Positions 33,757 to 43,500 of a DNA stretch of 64,000 nt are shown here, in pieces. The stretch comes from Termitomyces sp. T153 (Eukaryota > Basidiomycota > Agaricomycetes > Agaricales > Lyophyllaceae). Location: positions 124,001 to 188,000 of the forward strand of contig JACKQL020000018.1 in assembly GCA_018296165.2 (NCBI GenBank). The letters are read 5' to 3'. A program made the position numbers and the translations under genes. The notes beneath the pieces were generated by a model, which was given only the letters and a program-made list of their open reading frames with translations, was not told the DNA's origin and made no database searches. How positions within the stretch are numbered: position 1 is the stretch's first letter; every line of letters starts with the position of its first letter.

Positions 33757-34195
33757 ATTGCCCCTCCTTGATAATCCAAAACTCTTTAAGACTGCCTCAA
33801 TAACTCATTTATTTCAAATGAGCTCATGGTCATTTTTATTTCGGTCTCGGTAGGAAACTGAGTACATTTCTCCTCCCCTTTTGATATGAAAGAGATTCTA
33901 CGGGGTAAAGCGCTAATCATGACAAATATTTGTCCCATCTCCACACTGCTAATCCTAGCCGTAGAGTCAGTGATGGCTGGTTCAGTAACGGATTGAAGGT
34001 AAAGGACGGAGGAGACAAAGTAAGTGCATGTTTTCATTTTCTCTGTTTTGTTTCTCTGCTCAGTGTTTTAGTAACAAGGTTAAAAAAGGTGCATGAGCGA
34101 AAGAGTGACAAGGGCGGCAAGAAAGGATGGGGTCTTACAGATGTAGATTACTAAAGGTTCGCACGAGTTTTTCCGGCATGTGAAATCATGATCAA
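33631..34195 (-). repeat. Inverted-duplication arm 2
   Basis: The reverse complement matches 186-290 (here 34093-34195: GGCAAGAAAGGATGGGGT, GTAGATTACT.AGGT, GCACGAGTTTTTCCGG) and 505-600 (here 33631-33722: CCCAGTGCAGTCGATGTTTA). Order is preserved, so the two arms are inverted copies about 33 kb apart. CpG is normal. Confidence 0.75.
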
Positions 34196-35140
34196 AGTTA
34201 TTTTTCATGGTTTATCTCTTGCCATCAAAGCGGCAGGGGAATTATGCAAATGGTATGACAATTGAGTCAAGGAAGGTATGGATGGAATGAGACATCTGTC
34301 CGTCATTGCCTTCAGGATATTCAACTTGGACCCCCATTTTTGTTACTCAGCCCTGCTTTCTTCAAGTTTGACCATTACATGAGTTGTCGGATATATATGG
34401 TGTGACTGATGATCATCTTGAGTCTGATTGAGCAAGTTGTGGTATATGCCATCAGTTATCGGCCCATAATGATAGAAAGGCAGGATCAACTCACTTCTGT
34501 GTAGTTCAATATTGATTGGATTCCAGAACCATTAGTGCAGGAACATGTTACAGGAGACCCTGAGCGAGAGCTTAGGCCGCAAACCACCATCCCGTACACA
34601 AATATCAAGGAGACAATTTTGTAAAACTAAGATTTCAGACAAGGTCAACTTGGTTAGATGAGAGAGAGAGAATTCTTTTTATTTTCTCAAAGGCCCATTT
34701 TACACATTAACAATTGTGTCCTGAGTCCCGCAGTATAGTAAGGGGTGGTAATTACGGACACACCTGGTAGGTACTCTGGCCTGATACCTTTTCAAGTATG
34801 CCAGTTATGCCTCATAGCCATTTTACTACAATTTGATCCCATCAGAGTTCATACTCCTTCCCACATAATCCCAGACTTATCTGCCACTAACATGCCCTCC
34901 CAATTTCCAAACCCTGCTACACTTGGCAAGGCTTACTAGTGGTTGGTTGGTGTAGGGCCATGAAGCCCAATTGGAATAGCTCATGCCTTCCTCTAGCCAA
35001 CCCCCAGCAGGAGTCTCATGACTAACCCCTCCCCATGCCCAGACACTACTTTTGGAGTACAAATTTGCAGGAATCAGCACTGTCAGGCCAGGCAGGCTAA
35101 TTAGCCCACCGTTATGGCAATGGCCAGTTACTGATCAACA
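34196..35140. other. Intergenic DNA, CpG fading
   Basis: No gene, LTR end or tandem repeat recognised. A GAGAGAGAGA stretch lies near 34660. CpG becomes rare after about 34750. Confidence 0.35.
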
Positions 35141-36387
35141 GGCCACATGATACATTGGCAGCCAAACCCATACTATATTGACACCTATCCTTTGTTTTGC
35201 TACTCAATAAGTAAGTGCACCATTGACCCCTATATCCATCTCCCTATCCTTTCTCTCCATTGTTTTCTTTGTTTCCATTCCATTATCCTTTCATATCACA
35301 TATATTACACTGGCCACAATATGGCCCTTCCATTGTTACCTACATGTATATATAAGAAACGTTACACTATTGACACCCTCAGTCAATCATATATTGAACT
35401 AAGGGTGAATCAAAATCTTTACATACTTTACTGGATATGTGCTGATACAATTACCAGGCAGACTATTAACTTATGTGTCTGTCAGGCAGCTAATCAGTCA
35501 ATCATATATTGAACTGAGGACTATTGACTTAGATGTCTGTCACGTCCATAAAGAATATCTAGTTCTAACAGGTTATGAAATACTCTAGAAACACCTGGTG
35601 GCATTGAAAGACTCAAAAAACTCCCCCTCCATTCACTCAATCACACTCTTGGCATTCTTGGACCCTGACCCTGATCAGCCACACTTGGTATCTGAGCAAT
35701 CACCCTTGTTCTTGTGTACAGAGCCCTTTGTCTACCTTCTAAACTTGTCACACTATGGGATCTGTCTCCCCACCCAACACTACAATGACCACTGATATGG
35801 ATGATACAAACAAGCCACAAGCCACAATCAATTGGAATACTCATACAATTCCAGCCATGCACAGCTGCAAGTCCATCCTGGAAACCATGGCAGTCTTACT
35901 ATTTGGACCCTTGAGCAACATGCATATCATCTTGGTTACAGAGAAACCATTTTACATGAACTCAGGTGCCACCATTCACATATCTCCCTGCATGTCAGAT
36001 TTTGTTACAATGCAGCCAATTTCCCTCTGTGCTGTTAAAGGAGTAGGAGAAATGTTGATCCAGGCAATCAGCATAGGTCAGATTCATCTACAAGTTCAAA
36101 ACCAAATGGAGATTTACCTGGAGAACACCCTATACATTCCTACCTCCACTGTTTGACTCATTTCTATCTCAGCCTTGACCACTGGGATGCAAGCCTTGAT
36201 CACATTCAGCCAATCAGGAGTCACCATTCTCAATGAAGACTCTGGAACTCTCCTAGCTGCTGGACCACTGATTCTTGGAAAATGCCTCTACATGCTTGAG
36301 TTACAAGATGCCTTATCAGAACATGCCCTGATTGCTGCACAGTGCCTCATTAAAATAGACACATGGCACTGGTGCCTTGGACACACC
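35141..36387 (+). mobile_element. Copia-4 remnant, cut by Gypsy-3
   Basis: The 5' LTR ends at 35570 (CTAACA) and is followed by GGTTATGAA, the primer-site position shared with the other copia elements. Its left edge could not be fixed and the start given is approximate. The LTR contains the copia hairpin (35374-35407) and a direct repeat of GTCAATCATATATTGAACT (35382 and 35495). Gag is reduced to a small remnant; protease and the start of integrase follow. At 36388 the 3' LTR of Gypsy-3 begins and the rest of the element is missing. Confidence 0.75.
35755..36387 (+). pseudogene. pol: Copia-4 protease and integrase start
   Basis: Frame: FYMNSGATIHISPCMSDFV, VKGVGEMLIQAISIGQIHLQ, EIYLENTLYIPTSTV, a stop at about 36154, then LTTGMQALITFSQSGVTILN and DTWHWCLGHT, the first His of the integrase zinc site. 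The catalytic Asp of the protease DSG motif is Asn. This substitution (ATG GAC to ATG AAC) is not at a CpG, unlike most others in the window. Confidence 0.85.
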
Positions 36388-36828
36388 TGTAAGGGCAACC
36401 TCTGGAGGATGTGGCTCAATCACACAGCTAGCAAAGGGAAATCCAATGTCTATTCAGTACTGTACAGTGTCTACTGAGATGACTACTCATCTGGCAAAGG
36501 GAAATCCAAAGAGAACAAGTCTGGGGATTCTCTAGGCCAGGTGTGACACTTCAGAGGCTTCAGAAGCATGAGAAACAACTGTACAGTATGAGAGAGAAAA
36601 AAGACAAAAGTGATGTGTCAGCAATTGGTCAGCAGTTACATAAGCTGGTGGCAGTATCAAAGGGGCCATACTTGTCTGAATTATTGACAGAGAACCAGTG
36701 CAGCCTGAGGGCTGGAATCAGGACCAATAGATATGGAAAAAGAAGGAGAATGAAGGAAAACTATAGCAAGGAAAATCTGACAGGAACTGGAGAAGGAGAA
36801 GGGGGACCAAGTGGGACATCCCCTGACA
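36388..36828 (-). repeat. Gypsy-3 3' LTR
   Basis: 441 bases, longer than the 276-base Gypsy-2 copy because of internal sequence between about 36540 and 36800. Its left end starts inside the Copia-4 integrase. Confidence 0.85.
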
Positions 36829-36915
36829 TCACCCCCTCTAGCATGTGGTGTCTTGATGCACTGTGTAGAAGAAGTCACAAATTGCCTGGTCAGCTGGTGA
36901 AATAGGATAGATGCC

Positions 36916-38005
36916 TCAAATGGCTTTTGGGGCATTGGGATGCCTATGGTAGAAGTCCTGGACCAGGCCTGATGCATGAATGTTAGCCTGTAGTTCCCAA
37001 GAGATGTCCTTGATGCCATATCCCTTCCATTTCACCTTGAACTGCAACTTCCCTTGGAATATCCTGCTATCCAAGATCTCCTCCACCTCATACTCCTCAT
37101 TGTTGACCAGAACTGGTGGTGGGGCTGGCTTAGGGTAACAGCCTGGGACTGGATTCTCTGGAGCTGGAGATAACTTTACCACATTGAAAACTGGGTGCAG
37201 TTGACATAGGCCTGCTGGGAGTTTAAGTTGGTATGCCAAAGGCACTACCTTCTTCTCCACTGTGAAGGGGCCAAGATGACAATGTGACAGCTTCTGGGAT
37301 GGCCTTGTTGTCTTAATGTCTGAGCTATCCAAGTACACATGGTCCTCAGGCTTGTAAACTGGGGCAGGTGTCCATCTGCAATCATAGTACCATGCCATGT
37401 CCTCCTTGACCTTCACTAAGGCAGCCTTTGCCTCCTCCTGTGCCCTCCTCATCCTATCCACAAACCAATTGACAGAGTCATTCTCTGAGGGGCATGCCCA
37501 AGGTTTGAATCCCATGTGAGGATGCCTGCCAGTGTCCAGGAAGAATGGAGTCATCTGCATGGAAGAGTGAACATGGTTGTTGTATTGGAATTCCCCATCT
37601 GGCAGCAGCTCATCCCAGTCATCCTGCCTCTCATTATAAAACAGGCAGAGATACTGTTTCAGTTCCTGGTTAACACATTCTGTCTGCCCATCTGACTGAG
37701 GGTGATAGGCTGTGGTGGTATGGAGCTTCACTCCTAGCAGGCATTACAGTTCCTGAGTGAGTTCTGCTACAAAGTGGGGGCCCCAGTCAGAGACATACCC
37801 ATCTGACAGACCATGGTGTTTCCATACCTTCCTCTAATACAGGCTGGCCACTCCCAAGGCAGAGCATGTGGTGTGGGTAGGTATGAAGTGAGCCTGTTTG
37901 TCATAGAGATCCACCACTACCATCACAGCATTGTACCCATGAGCATCTGGGAATTCTACAATAAAATCCACTGATGCAACAGTCTAGTGGGCAGCTGGAA
38001 TGGGG
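36916..38005 (-). pseudogene. pol: Gypsy-3 integrase C-terminus and chromodomain
   Basis: The longest clean pol stretch of this family: an uninterrupted frame 36916-37731 reads LHTTTAYHPQSDGQTECVNQ, MTPFFLDTGRHPHMGF, WYYDCRWTPAPVYK, LSHCHLGPFTVEKK, LCQLHPVFNVVKL, then the chromodomain YEVEEILDSRIFQGKLQFKV, KWKGYGIKDISWE and LVQDFYHRHPNAP. Upstream (37732-38005) the core domain continues in broken frames. The chromodomain aromatic cage positions (Y, W, Y) look intact, so this copy is the best reference for the family. Confidence 0.9.
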
Positions 38006-38302
38006 AGTGTGAGGGGAACAAACACTCTGTGGGTAGACCCAACAAGAGCAAGCTAGTTCAGGCAACAAATGAGCCTTTGCAGCATGCCTGACAACAAAAT
38101 TGAATATTCTGACAACTCTCCCTCATCACCTTTTGTGGCCTATGTGGATGTGGACCATGGTGGAAACCCTGAAAATGGGCAGCCCACAATGGGCTCAGTT
38201 CCAGAACCAGCTGTTACACATTGTAGCCAGCCATATCAGGGATGGGGAAGAGCATCTTAATGCCACAGCTGTTTGTTGAGTCTACAAACCTTGAGGTGGG
38301 AG
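38006..38302 (+). other. Unassigned segment ahead of an LTR-like block
   Basis: Contains a small frame (38069-38260) with no recognised domain and ends in GGTGGGAGTGA, which resembles a purine tract. It may be the 3' end of a further gypsy element whose LTR starts at 38307. Confidence 0.35.
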
Positions 38303-38306
38303 TGAT

Positions 38307-38512
38307 GTAAGGGGATGACCCCTTTAGGGGTAACTCCAACTCTATCCAGCCTTAGTCATAGGTATAGCATCATCTTTAGCATATCCAACTGACCAGCTGC
38401 CAGGCCCCTGCACCCTCCAGTCAGTATTAGTCAGCCCTTTGTAGTCATTGGACTCTATTTCTCCTTTTGACATATTGATGGTCATTATTGCTTAGCATAC
38501 CCAGGCTGCTTA
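38307..38512 (+). repeat. Possible solo LTR (TGTAAGGGG...)
   Basis: Starts TGTAAGGGGATGACCCC directly after the purine-rich stretch and may end near CTTACCACA; the start and end form a short inverted repeat (TGTAAG / CTTACCACA). No second copy or target duplication was found. Confidence 0.35.
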
Positions 38513-38525
38513 CCACATATAGTAT

Positions 38526-38563
38526 GAGCTATGCCCCATGCCAAAGGCACAGGCCTGTAGCTC
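38526..38563. repeat. Hairpin of the 1.3-kb host unit, decayed copy
   Basis: GAGCTATGCCCCATGCC...GGCACAGGCCTGTAGCTC. Same element as 62717-62754, but its stem has mismatches where the other has CpG. Confidence 0.7.
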
Positions 38564-38566
38564 TTG

Positions 38567-38798
38567 CCTGATCCCAGACCCAACCTGACTGCATTTGGTT
38601 AGGTCCTTGATATTCTACTCAATGCTTCATCTCAGACCCAACCTCACTTCATTCAGTTAGGTCCTCAATATTCTACTCAATGCTCCATCCCACACCCAAC
38701 CTCACTTCATTTGGTTAGGTCCTCAATATTCTACTCAATGCTTCATCCCAGACCCAACCTCACTTTGTTTAGTTAGGTCCTCAATATTCTACTCAATG
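38567..38798 (+). repeat. 58-base minisatellite, 4 copies
   Basis: Four tandem copies of a 58-base unit (CAGACCCAACCTCACTTC core, GGTTAGGTCCTCAATATTC end). The core contains AACCTCAC...GGTTAGGT, a short inverted repeat. The array corresponds to 62758-63228 but with fewer copies and few CpGs. Confidence 0.85.
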
Positions 38799-38948
38799 CT
38801 AAGTCCCAGAACCATTGAGAATATCTATACTACACTGTCAACTCATATACATTAGGTGCTGAAATTCACAGAGGTTAGCAATTTGGTGTTTGAAAGAGAT
38901 CTACCTTAAAAGCAGAAAGCCAATAACTGTTTAAAAAAGAAAATGGAT

Positions 38949-39969
38949 AGTCAGGTTCTGCTGATGATGGGGGCTCAGCTACACTGGCAAATCCTTACTA
39001 GGTGGATGCATTATCCTGTGCTTATAACCCCATGTCTGGAGTTGGCGCAGAGTGGAGAGACTTGCGAGGAGAAGCTGGGGGGAGCAGTCCAAGCAAGTCT
39101 GGAGTAGTCTGGGGAAGTCTAAGTCCAAATATATTAACATTGGGCTTGGGCAGGCATCAGGGACAAGCATGAAAATAGATTGCAGGGTAGACAGAGGCTT
39201 TGCTAGGGATGGGGGCAGAGCCAGAGTCCAACGGGGGGATCAATCAAGACTTGATGGGTTCGGGCTGAGTAAAGAGCAAGGTCTGGGGTTGTTGTAAGAA
39301 TGTTTGGGGTTTGTAGTGCATGCACAGAGTTCATACTGATGTCAGTGATGAAAGGAACTTAGAGAAACAAAGGAAATATGTACAGTTGAGATGAGACAGA
39401 GACAAGGCAAGATGGGATGGAGAAAAGAGATAGATTTGAGACTAAAAATAGAAACAGAGATGAGACAAAACATGAGACATAGGAAACCAGTAAATGCAAG
39501 TAATATCAAGAATGACTTATGAGGAACTATTCTATGACTTATATACTGACTACTGGACAGCTCTGGCAGACAATGGGCATGGCAGTGGGGTTTGATGGAG
39601 CTGTGTGGGGTCAATGGGTGTCAGGTACAATCAAGAGGTGTGCTACGGTGATATTCTGGTGGCATCAGTTGGGGGTGTGGGCCACTCTGGAGTTGTCATG
39701 ATATTCTGGAGCAGGTCAGGTGAACCGGTGTAGTGAGTCAGAGGTGTGCAATGAGGTCAGAAATGGTGAAGGAGGGTTCCAGGGCTCAGGGAAAGTGCAG
39801 ATGGCTGCAGAGGAGGCAGTTGAGTTGGTCAGGAGATCATTGGGGTTTGCTGGGATGCGTCAGAGTTACCCAGAGTGGGCATGGAGGGTGGGTGCTGATA
39901 ATGCAAAGGACTCAGGGGAGTGAGTGGGTTGGGAAACAAGGTTGGGGGTTTGGGGAGCAGGTCATGACA
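38949..39969 (-). repeat. Gypsy-4 3' LTR
   Basis: TGTCATGACCTGC...AACCTGAC on the minus strand. The adjoining purine tract GAGGGGGGAGTAA (minus) lies at 39970-39982. From about 39180 on it is almost base-for-base the same as 61259-62048. Confidence 0.92.
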
Positions 39970-40123
39970 TTACTCCCCCCTCAGCATCAAGACCCTCAAG
40001 ATGTGGGGTGCAGTCCAGGGTTGGCAGGGCATGGGAATTGAAGCTGAGCAATATTGATCAGACCACAGTAAGTGGCAGCAGTGTGGGGAATGAAGTTGAA
40101 GCACAGCCACCATTCATCAAGGG

Positions 40124-41260
40124 TGTCAGGTCCTGCTGACCATGGGGGCTCAGCTACACTGGGCAAGTCCTTACTAAGTGGACATGATTCCCTGCACTGA
40201 CAACTGGGCACTCGGAGGTGTTCCAAACATTGGGGACTTGTGAGGATAGTTGGTGGAGATTGGTTCAAGCAAGTCTGGGGAGGTCCAGAGGAGTAGAGGA
40301 TGAGTTGCGGGGACAGGGGACAGGCTTGGTGGGGTTCAGGCATAAGTCCATATGTGAGTATTGTGGGTGCGGAGGAGGCGGAGGCTATGCAGATGATAGG
40401 AGCGGAGCTGGAATTCTGATGGGGGATCAACAGGGATTGATGGGGTTTGGAGCCAAGCATGTAGCAGGGTCTGGGATTGGTAAAGAGTGTCAGAGGTTCA
40501 TAATCATAAATGCAGAGTTTGTGAGGATGTTATGGTCAAGAGGACTTGAACATGATAGACAGAATCAAACAAGACAAGATGGAGTCAAATGAAATGAGAC
40601 AAAGACAAGATGAGAACAAGGATAGATTCAGGCAGAGACATGGAATGAAAACAAAAAGATAATGGAATAGAGACGAGATAAGACCAGGAGACTGAGAATA
40701 AGGAAAACAAGACACGGAACACAAGACATGAGAAGAACAATCAGAAACACATCAGGAAAGGAACACATCAGGTAATGCAGGTAGGTAAGTAGGTAATCTC
40801 CAGACTAGAGTATGAGGAGCTCCTCTATGTCCTATATACTGACTACTGAAGAGCTCTGGGGACATCGGCTGTGGTGGCAGGGTTTGGCGGAGCTTGACGG
40901 AGTCGATGGGTGTCGGTTATGACCAGAGGGCAGGCCACATTGATATGTTGATGGGATCAATTGTGACACAGTCCATTCTGAGGTTGTCATGATACTCCAG
41001 GGTAAGTTGGGGGAGCCAGGGTGTTGAGTTGATGATGTGTAATGGAGTCAGGCATGGTGGGGGAGTGGTCCTAGGGGCTCAGGAAGTCCAGGGGAAGCAC
41101 CGGCGGCTGCAGAGAAGACGTTGGAGTTGGCCAGGGGGCCATTGGAGTTAGCCAGAGTAGGTGTGGAGTGCTGGGGAAGTTTGATGAAGTGTCAGGGGAG
41201 GTTCTGGGGGGACGGGGGTTTGTTGGGCAATGTATGGGGTTCAGGGAACAGGTTGTGACA
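40124..41260 (-). repeat. Gypsy-5 3' LTR
   Basis: 1137 bases; TGTCACAACCTG...AGGACCTGACA on the minus strand. Partly CpG-decayed (CpGs remain near 40870-40910 and 41100). Confidence 0.92.
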
Positions 41261-41477
41261 TCACCCCCCCTTCAGCATTGAGACCCTTGAGACATGGGGA
41301 GTGGGTTGGGGATCGGCAGGGGTGTGGGAGTCGAAGCCCAGTAATATTGATCAATCTGCAGCAAGTGATGGCAGTGTGGGAGGCGAAGTTGAAGTGTGGC
41401 CACCACTTTGTCAGGGGGTTTTTCCTAATCAATTAAAAAGCCTTGGACATACCCTGGGGCTTCTCAAATCCTTTGTC

Positions 41478-43083
41478 ATGTCCTCTCCCAGTTACTCAGC
41501 TGCTTCCCCTGCTCTGTTGATCTCAGATGTGGATGTGGTGATCGTGTATGACAGTGAGGGGGAGGAGTTTGAGCATCGGTGCCAAGCTGGTGCAATATAC
41601 CGGAGTCATGAGCAGCATCAACTTGTTTCTTCTGGGTGGCTGATGGAGTTTTGCAGAGTTGTCCGCAGTGGTGGTGGGTTCTCTGGGGGGGGTCCTAGGC
41701 GGGCCAAATTTTGTCCCGCAGTGCCCAAATTGGCGGCAGGGGATGTGGAAGGGGTCCCACCATTGCAGCAAATTCCTCAGGTAGAGGTGACAGAGGAGGA
41801 GTTTGCAAGGGTGTTGGTGTGGGCTCAGGGCCCCCCAATGCTAGAATGGTGCCAAAACAAGGCCCCAGTCAGTCTTTGAGTTCTCCTTTATTGCATGTGC
41901 TGATCCGTTGTTCTTAGTGTGTTTTCTGTGCATGGTGGGGCAAAGCCTGCGTCTTCGATGCACCCTCCATGGGCTTGCAGCGCAACACATCCATTTGCCT
42001 TCCATGTCACGCGAGCCATGAGAAGTGTTCAATTTCATCGGAGTGGTGAGTGGCATGCATTGCCATGGAGCAGGGGTGGGATGAGGACTGGGTGCGGAGT
42101 CAGTTGGGTGAGGTGCAGAAGACCCAGGTGTTGGGGGAGGAGAGTGCAGGGCAGTCTGTGGGGCAGGTGGGGCCTTCGCGGGGTGGGCGGAGGGAGGGAG
42201 CATTCTTAGTGGCAGACCATGGGAAGTGGAGAGCTTCCCCACTGTTGGGGGTGGGGCCCAGCAAGTGGCCGCGGAGGCACAAGCCAATGGCAGGTCCTCC
42301 TGGTTTTCACGTTTACTCTCCCACCCCAGGTGTGCCCTTGGGATGGGCATCAAGTTCTCTGGAGTCCCCACCTTTGATCACAGAGGTCTTTCTTCGCAAG
42401 CAGGTGGAGGTTTTAATAGCAGTGTTGATGGCATAGGAGAGGGAGCTTCACCAGGCAAGGGAGGATTGAGACATGGCACAGGTGGAGAAGGAGGCGTTGG
42501 AGTGGGCATGGAACACCTTGGTACAAGTGGCGATAGAGCGAGCACCAAAGGTATGGGGCTTGCAGGAGTGTCTGATGCAGTGGGAGGTATGGCCTGTGGT
42601 GGGGGTGGAGGAGCAGGGAATGGCGCCAGAGGGTGGTTCACTGGGGGTGGAGCTGGAGGCAGTGCAGCGGAGGGAGGATTGGCTGGTCAACAAGGCCGCT
42701 TTGGGGTGCACGGGGATCCTTTGTAGGTGTTTTTTCCTGATTCTCTGTCTGTTGCTAAAATGCATTGTTTTTTGGGGTCAGGCTGGGTGTGGGAGCACCA
42801 GGTTCTCTTGGATGGTGCCTCCACAGGATTTGCATCGATCCAAGACAGGTTGGTGCAGGTGTCCAGGGATTGGCCTCTCGAGTTGCAGCAGGGGATGGTG
42901 AGGGTGGGGAGGTTGCTGGCGGGGCATCAGCAGTGTAATGTGGTGCCCCCAGGGTCATGGTGGAAAGTGGCAGCGGACATGGGGGAGTCCTTGCCAGGGT
43001 TGGCAGAGGTCTTGGCAGTGGTGCAGGCCCAGATGGAGATTGATTTGGGGGTGGGAGTGGCAGGGGTTCCGGGGGAAGGGTGA
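41478..43083 (+). CDS. Opposite-strand zinc-cluster coiled-coil gene (Gypsy-5 copy)
   Basis: Runs against gag-pol. Exon 1 41478-41867 begins MSSPSYSAASPAL, has an acidic stretch (YDSEGEEFEH) and ends VTEEEFARVLVWAQG, LEWCQNKAP. Intron 41868-41917 (GTCAGT...TTCTTAG; the Gypsy-4 copy has GTGAGT). Exon 2 starts with six cysteines at 41918-42028: CVFC, C after six residues, a 15-residue gap, then CLPC and C after six (CX2CX6CX15CX2CX6C). This resembles a fungal Zn2Cys6 cluster with a long central gap. A Gly/Ser-rich linker and a Gln/Glu-rich coiled-coil region follow, with a TAG at 42434. The tail (WPLELQQGMVRVGRLLAGHQ, WWKVAADMGESLPGLAEVL) follows a probable intron near 42726-42780. A DNA-binding or structural role is inference. 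Confidence 0.7.
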
Positions 43084-43500
43084 GGGGGCAGTTGGGCCCC
43101 GCTTCTTGTTGTCTTCAAGTTTGCTGCCCTGTTCTGCCTTGTATCATATTTTTTGTACCCTCCAATGCTTCTTCGTTGTTCCTGGGTGTGTGAAGTGAGA
43201 CTTTAATTTGTGTGAGGTAAGTGAAACATGCAGGGGTGCTGGTGGGAGTTGAATCCCTAGTGGATCCAGAGGCAGGGGTTAAGCCCACTAATGCCGTCTG
43301 TGTTGGCTAGTCCTGGGGTTGCAGGGACTTGGCGGGGGTGTTGGGAGTCTTCCGGCCAAGTTCCATGGCATTTTTGGGTGGCATTGCTGGGTTTGATTCT
43401 TAGGGCCTTGGACCCAGGGTGTAGGGGTTTTCTTCAGTCCACAGCAGAGATGTGCATTGTGCTGGTTCAAGGGAGTGGACCTCCGAGTCTTTGACATGTG
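43084..43500 (-). pseudogene. pol: Gypsy-5 chromodomain tail
   Basis: Minus strand 43288-43497 reads WNLAGRLPTPPPSPCNPRTSQHRRH, colinear with WDFHQQHSTRPRDPQN and following codons in Gypsy-4 (49580-49700). The non-coding DNA downstream (43180-43280) also matches. The chromodomain core itself is too changed to recognise. Confidence 0.55.

Larger units (their letters stand above)
36388..38005 (-). mobile_element. Gypsy-3: 3' end of a chromovirus
   Basis: 3' LTR 36388-36828 (TGTCAGGGGATGTCCC...GGTTGCCCTTACA on the minus strand), purine tract GAGGGGGTGA, then chromodomain and integrase up to about 38005, where homology to Gypsy-2 ends abruptly at GGAATGGGGAG. Everything upstream in the element is absent. 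Same family as Gypsy-1 and Gypsy-2, CpG-depleted. Confidence 0.88.

Noticed and set aside
22027..36540. Reading the TGTAAGGGCAACCTC block as a separate tandem repeat
   Set aside because: It is the shared outer end of the Gypsy-1/2/3 LTR family seen on either strand.
38567..38798. CRISPR-like array
   Set aside because: Direct tandem units without distinct spacers, in a eukaryotic setting; this is a minisatellite.
41841..42641. Long Pro-rich minus-strand ORFs (176 and 87 codons)
   Set aside because: Low-complexity antisense of the Gly-rich plus-strand exon; the intron, cysteine motif and conservation support the plus strand.
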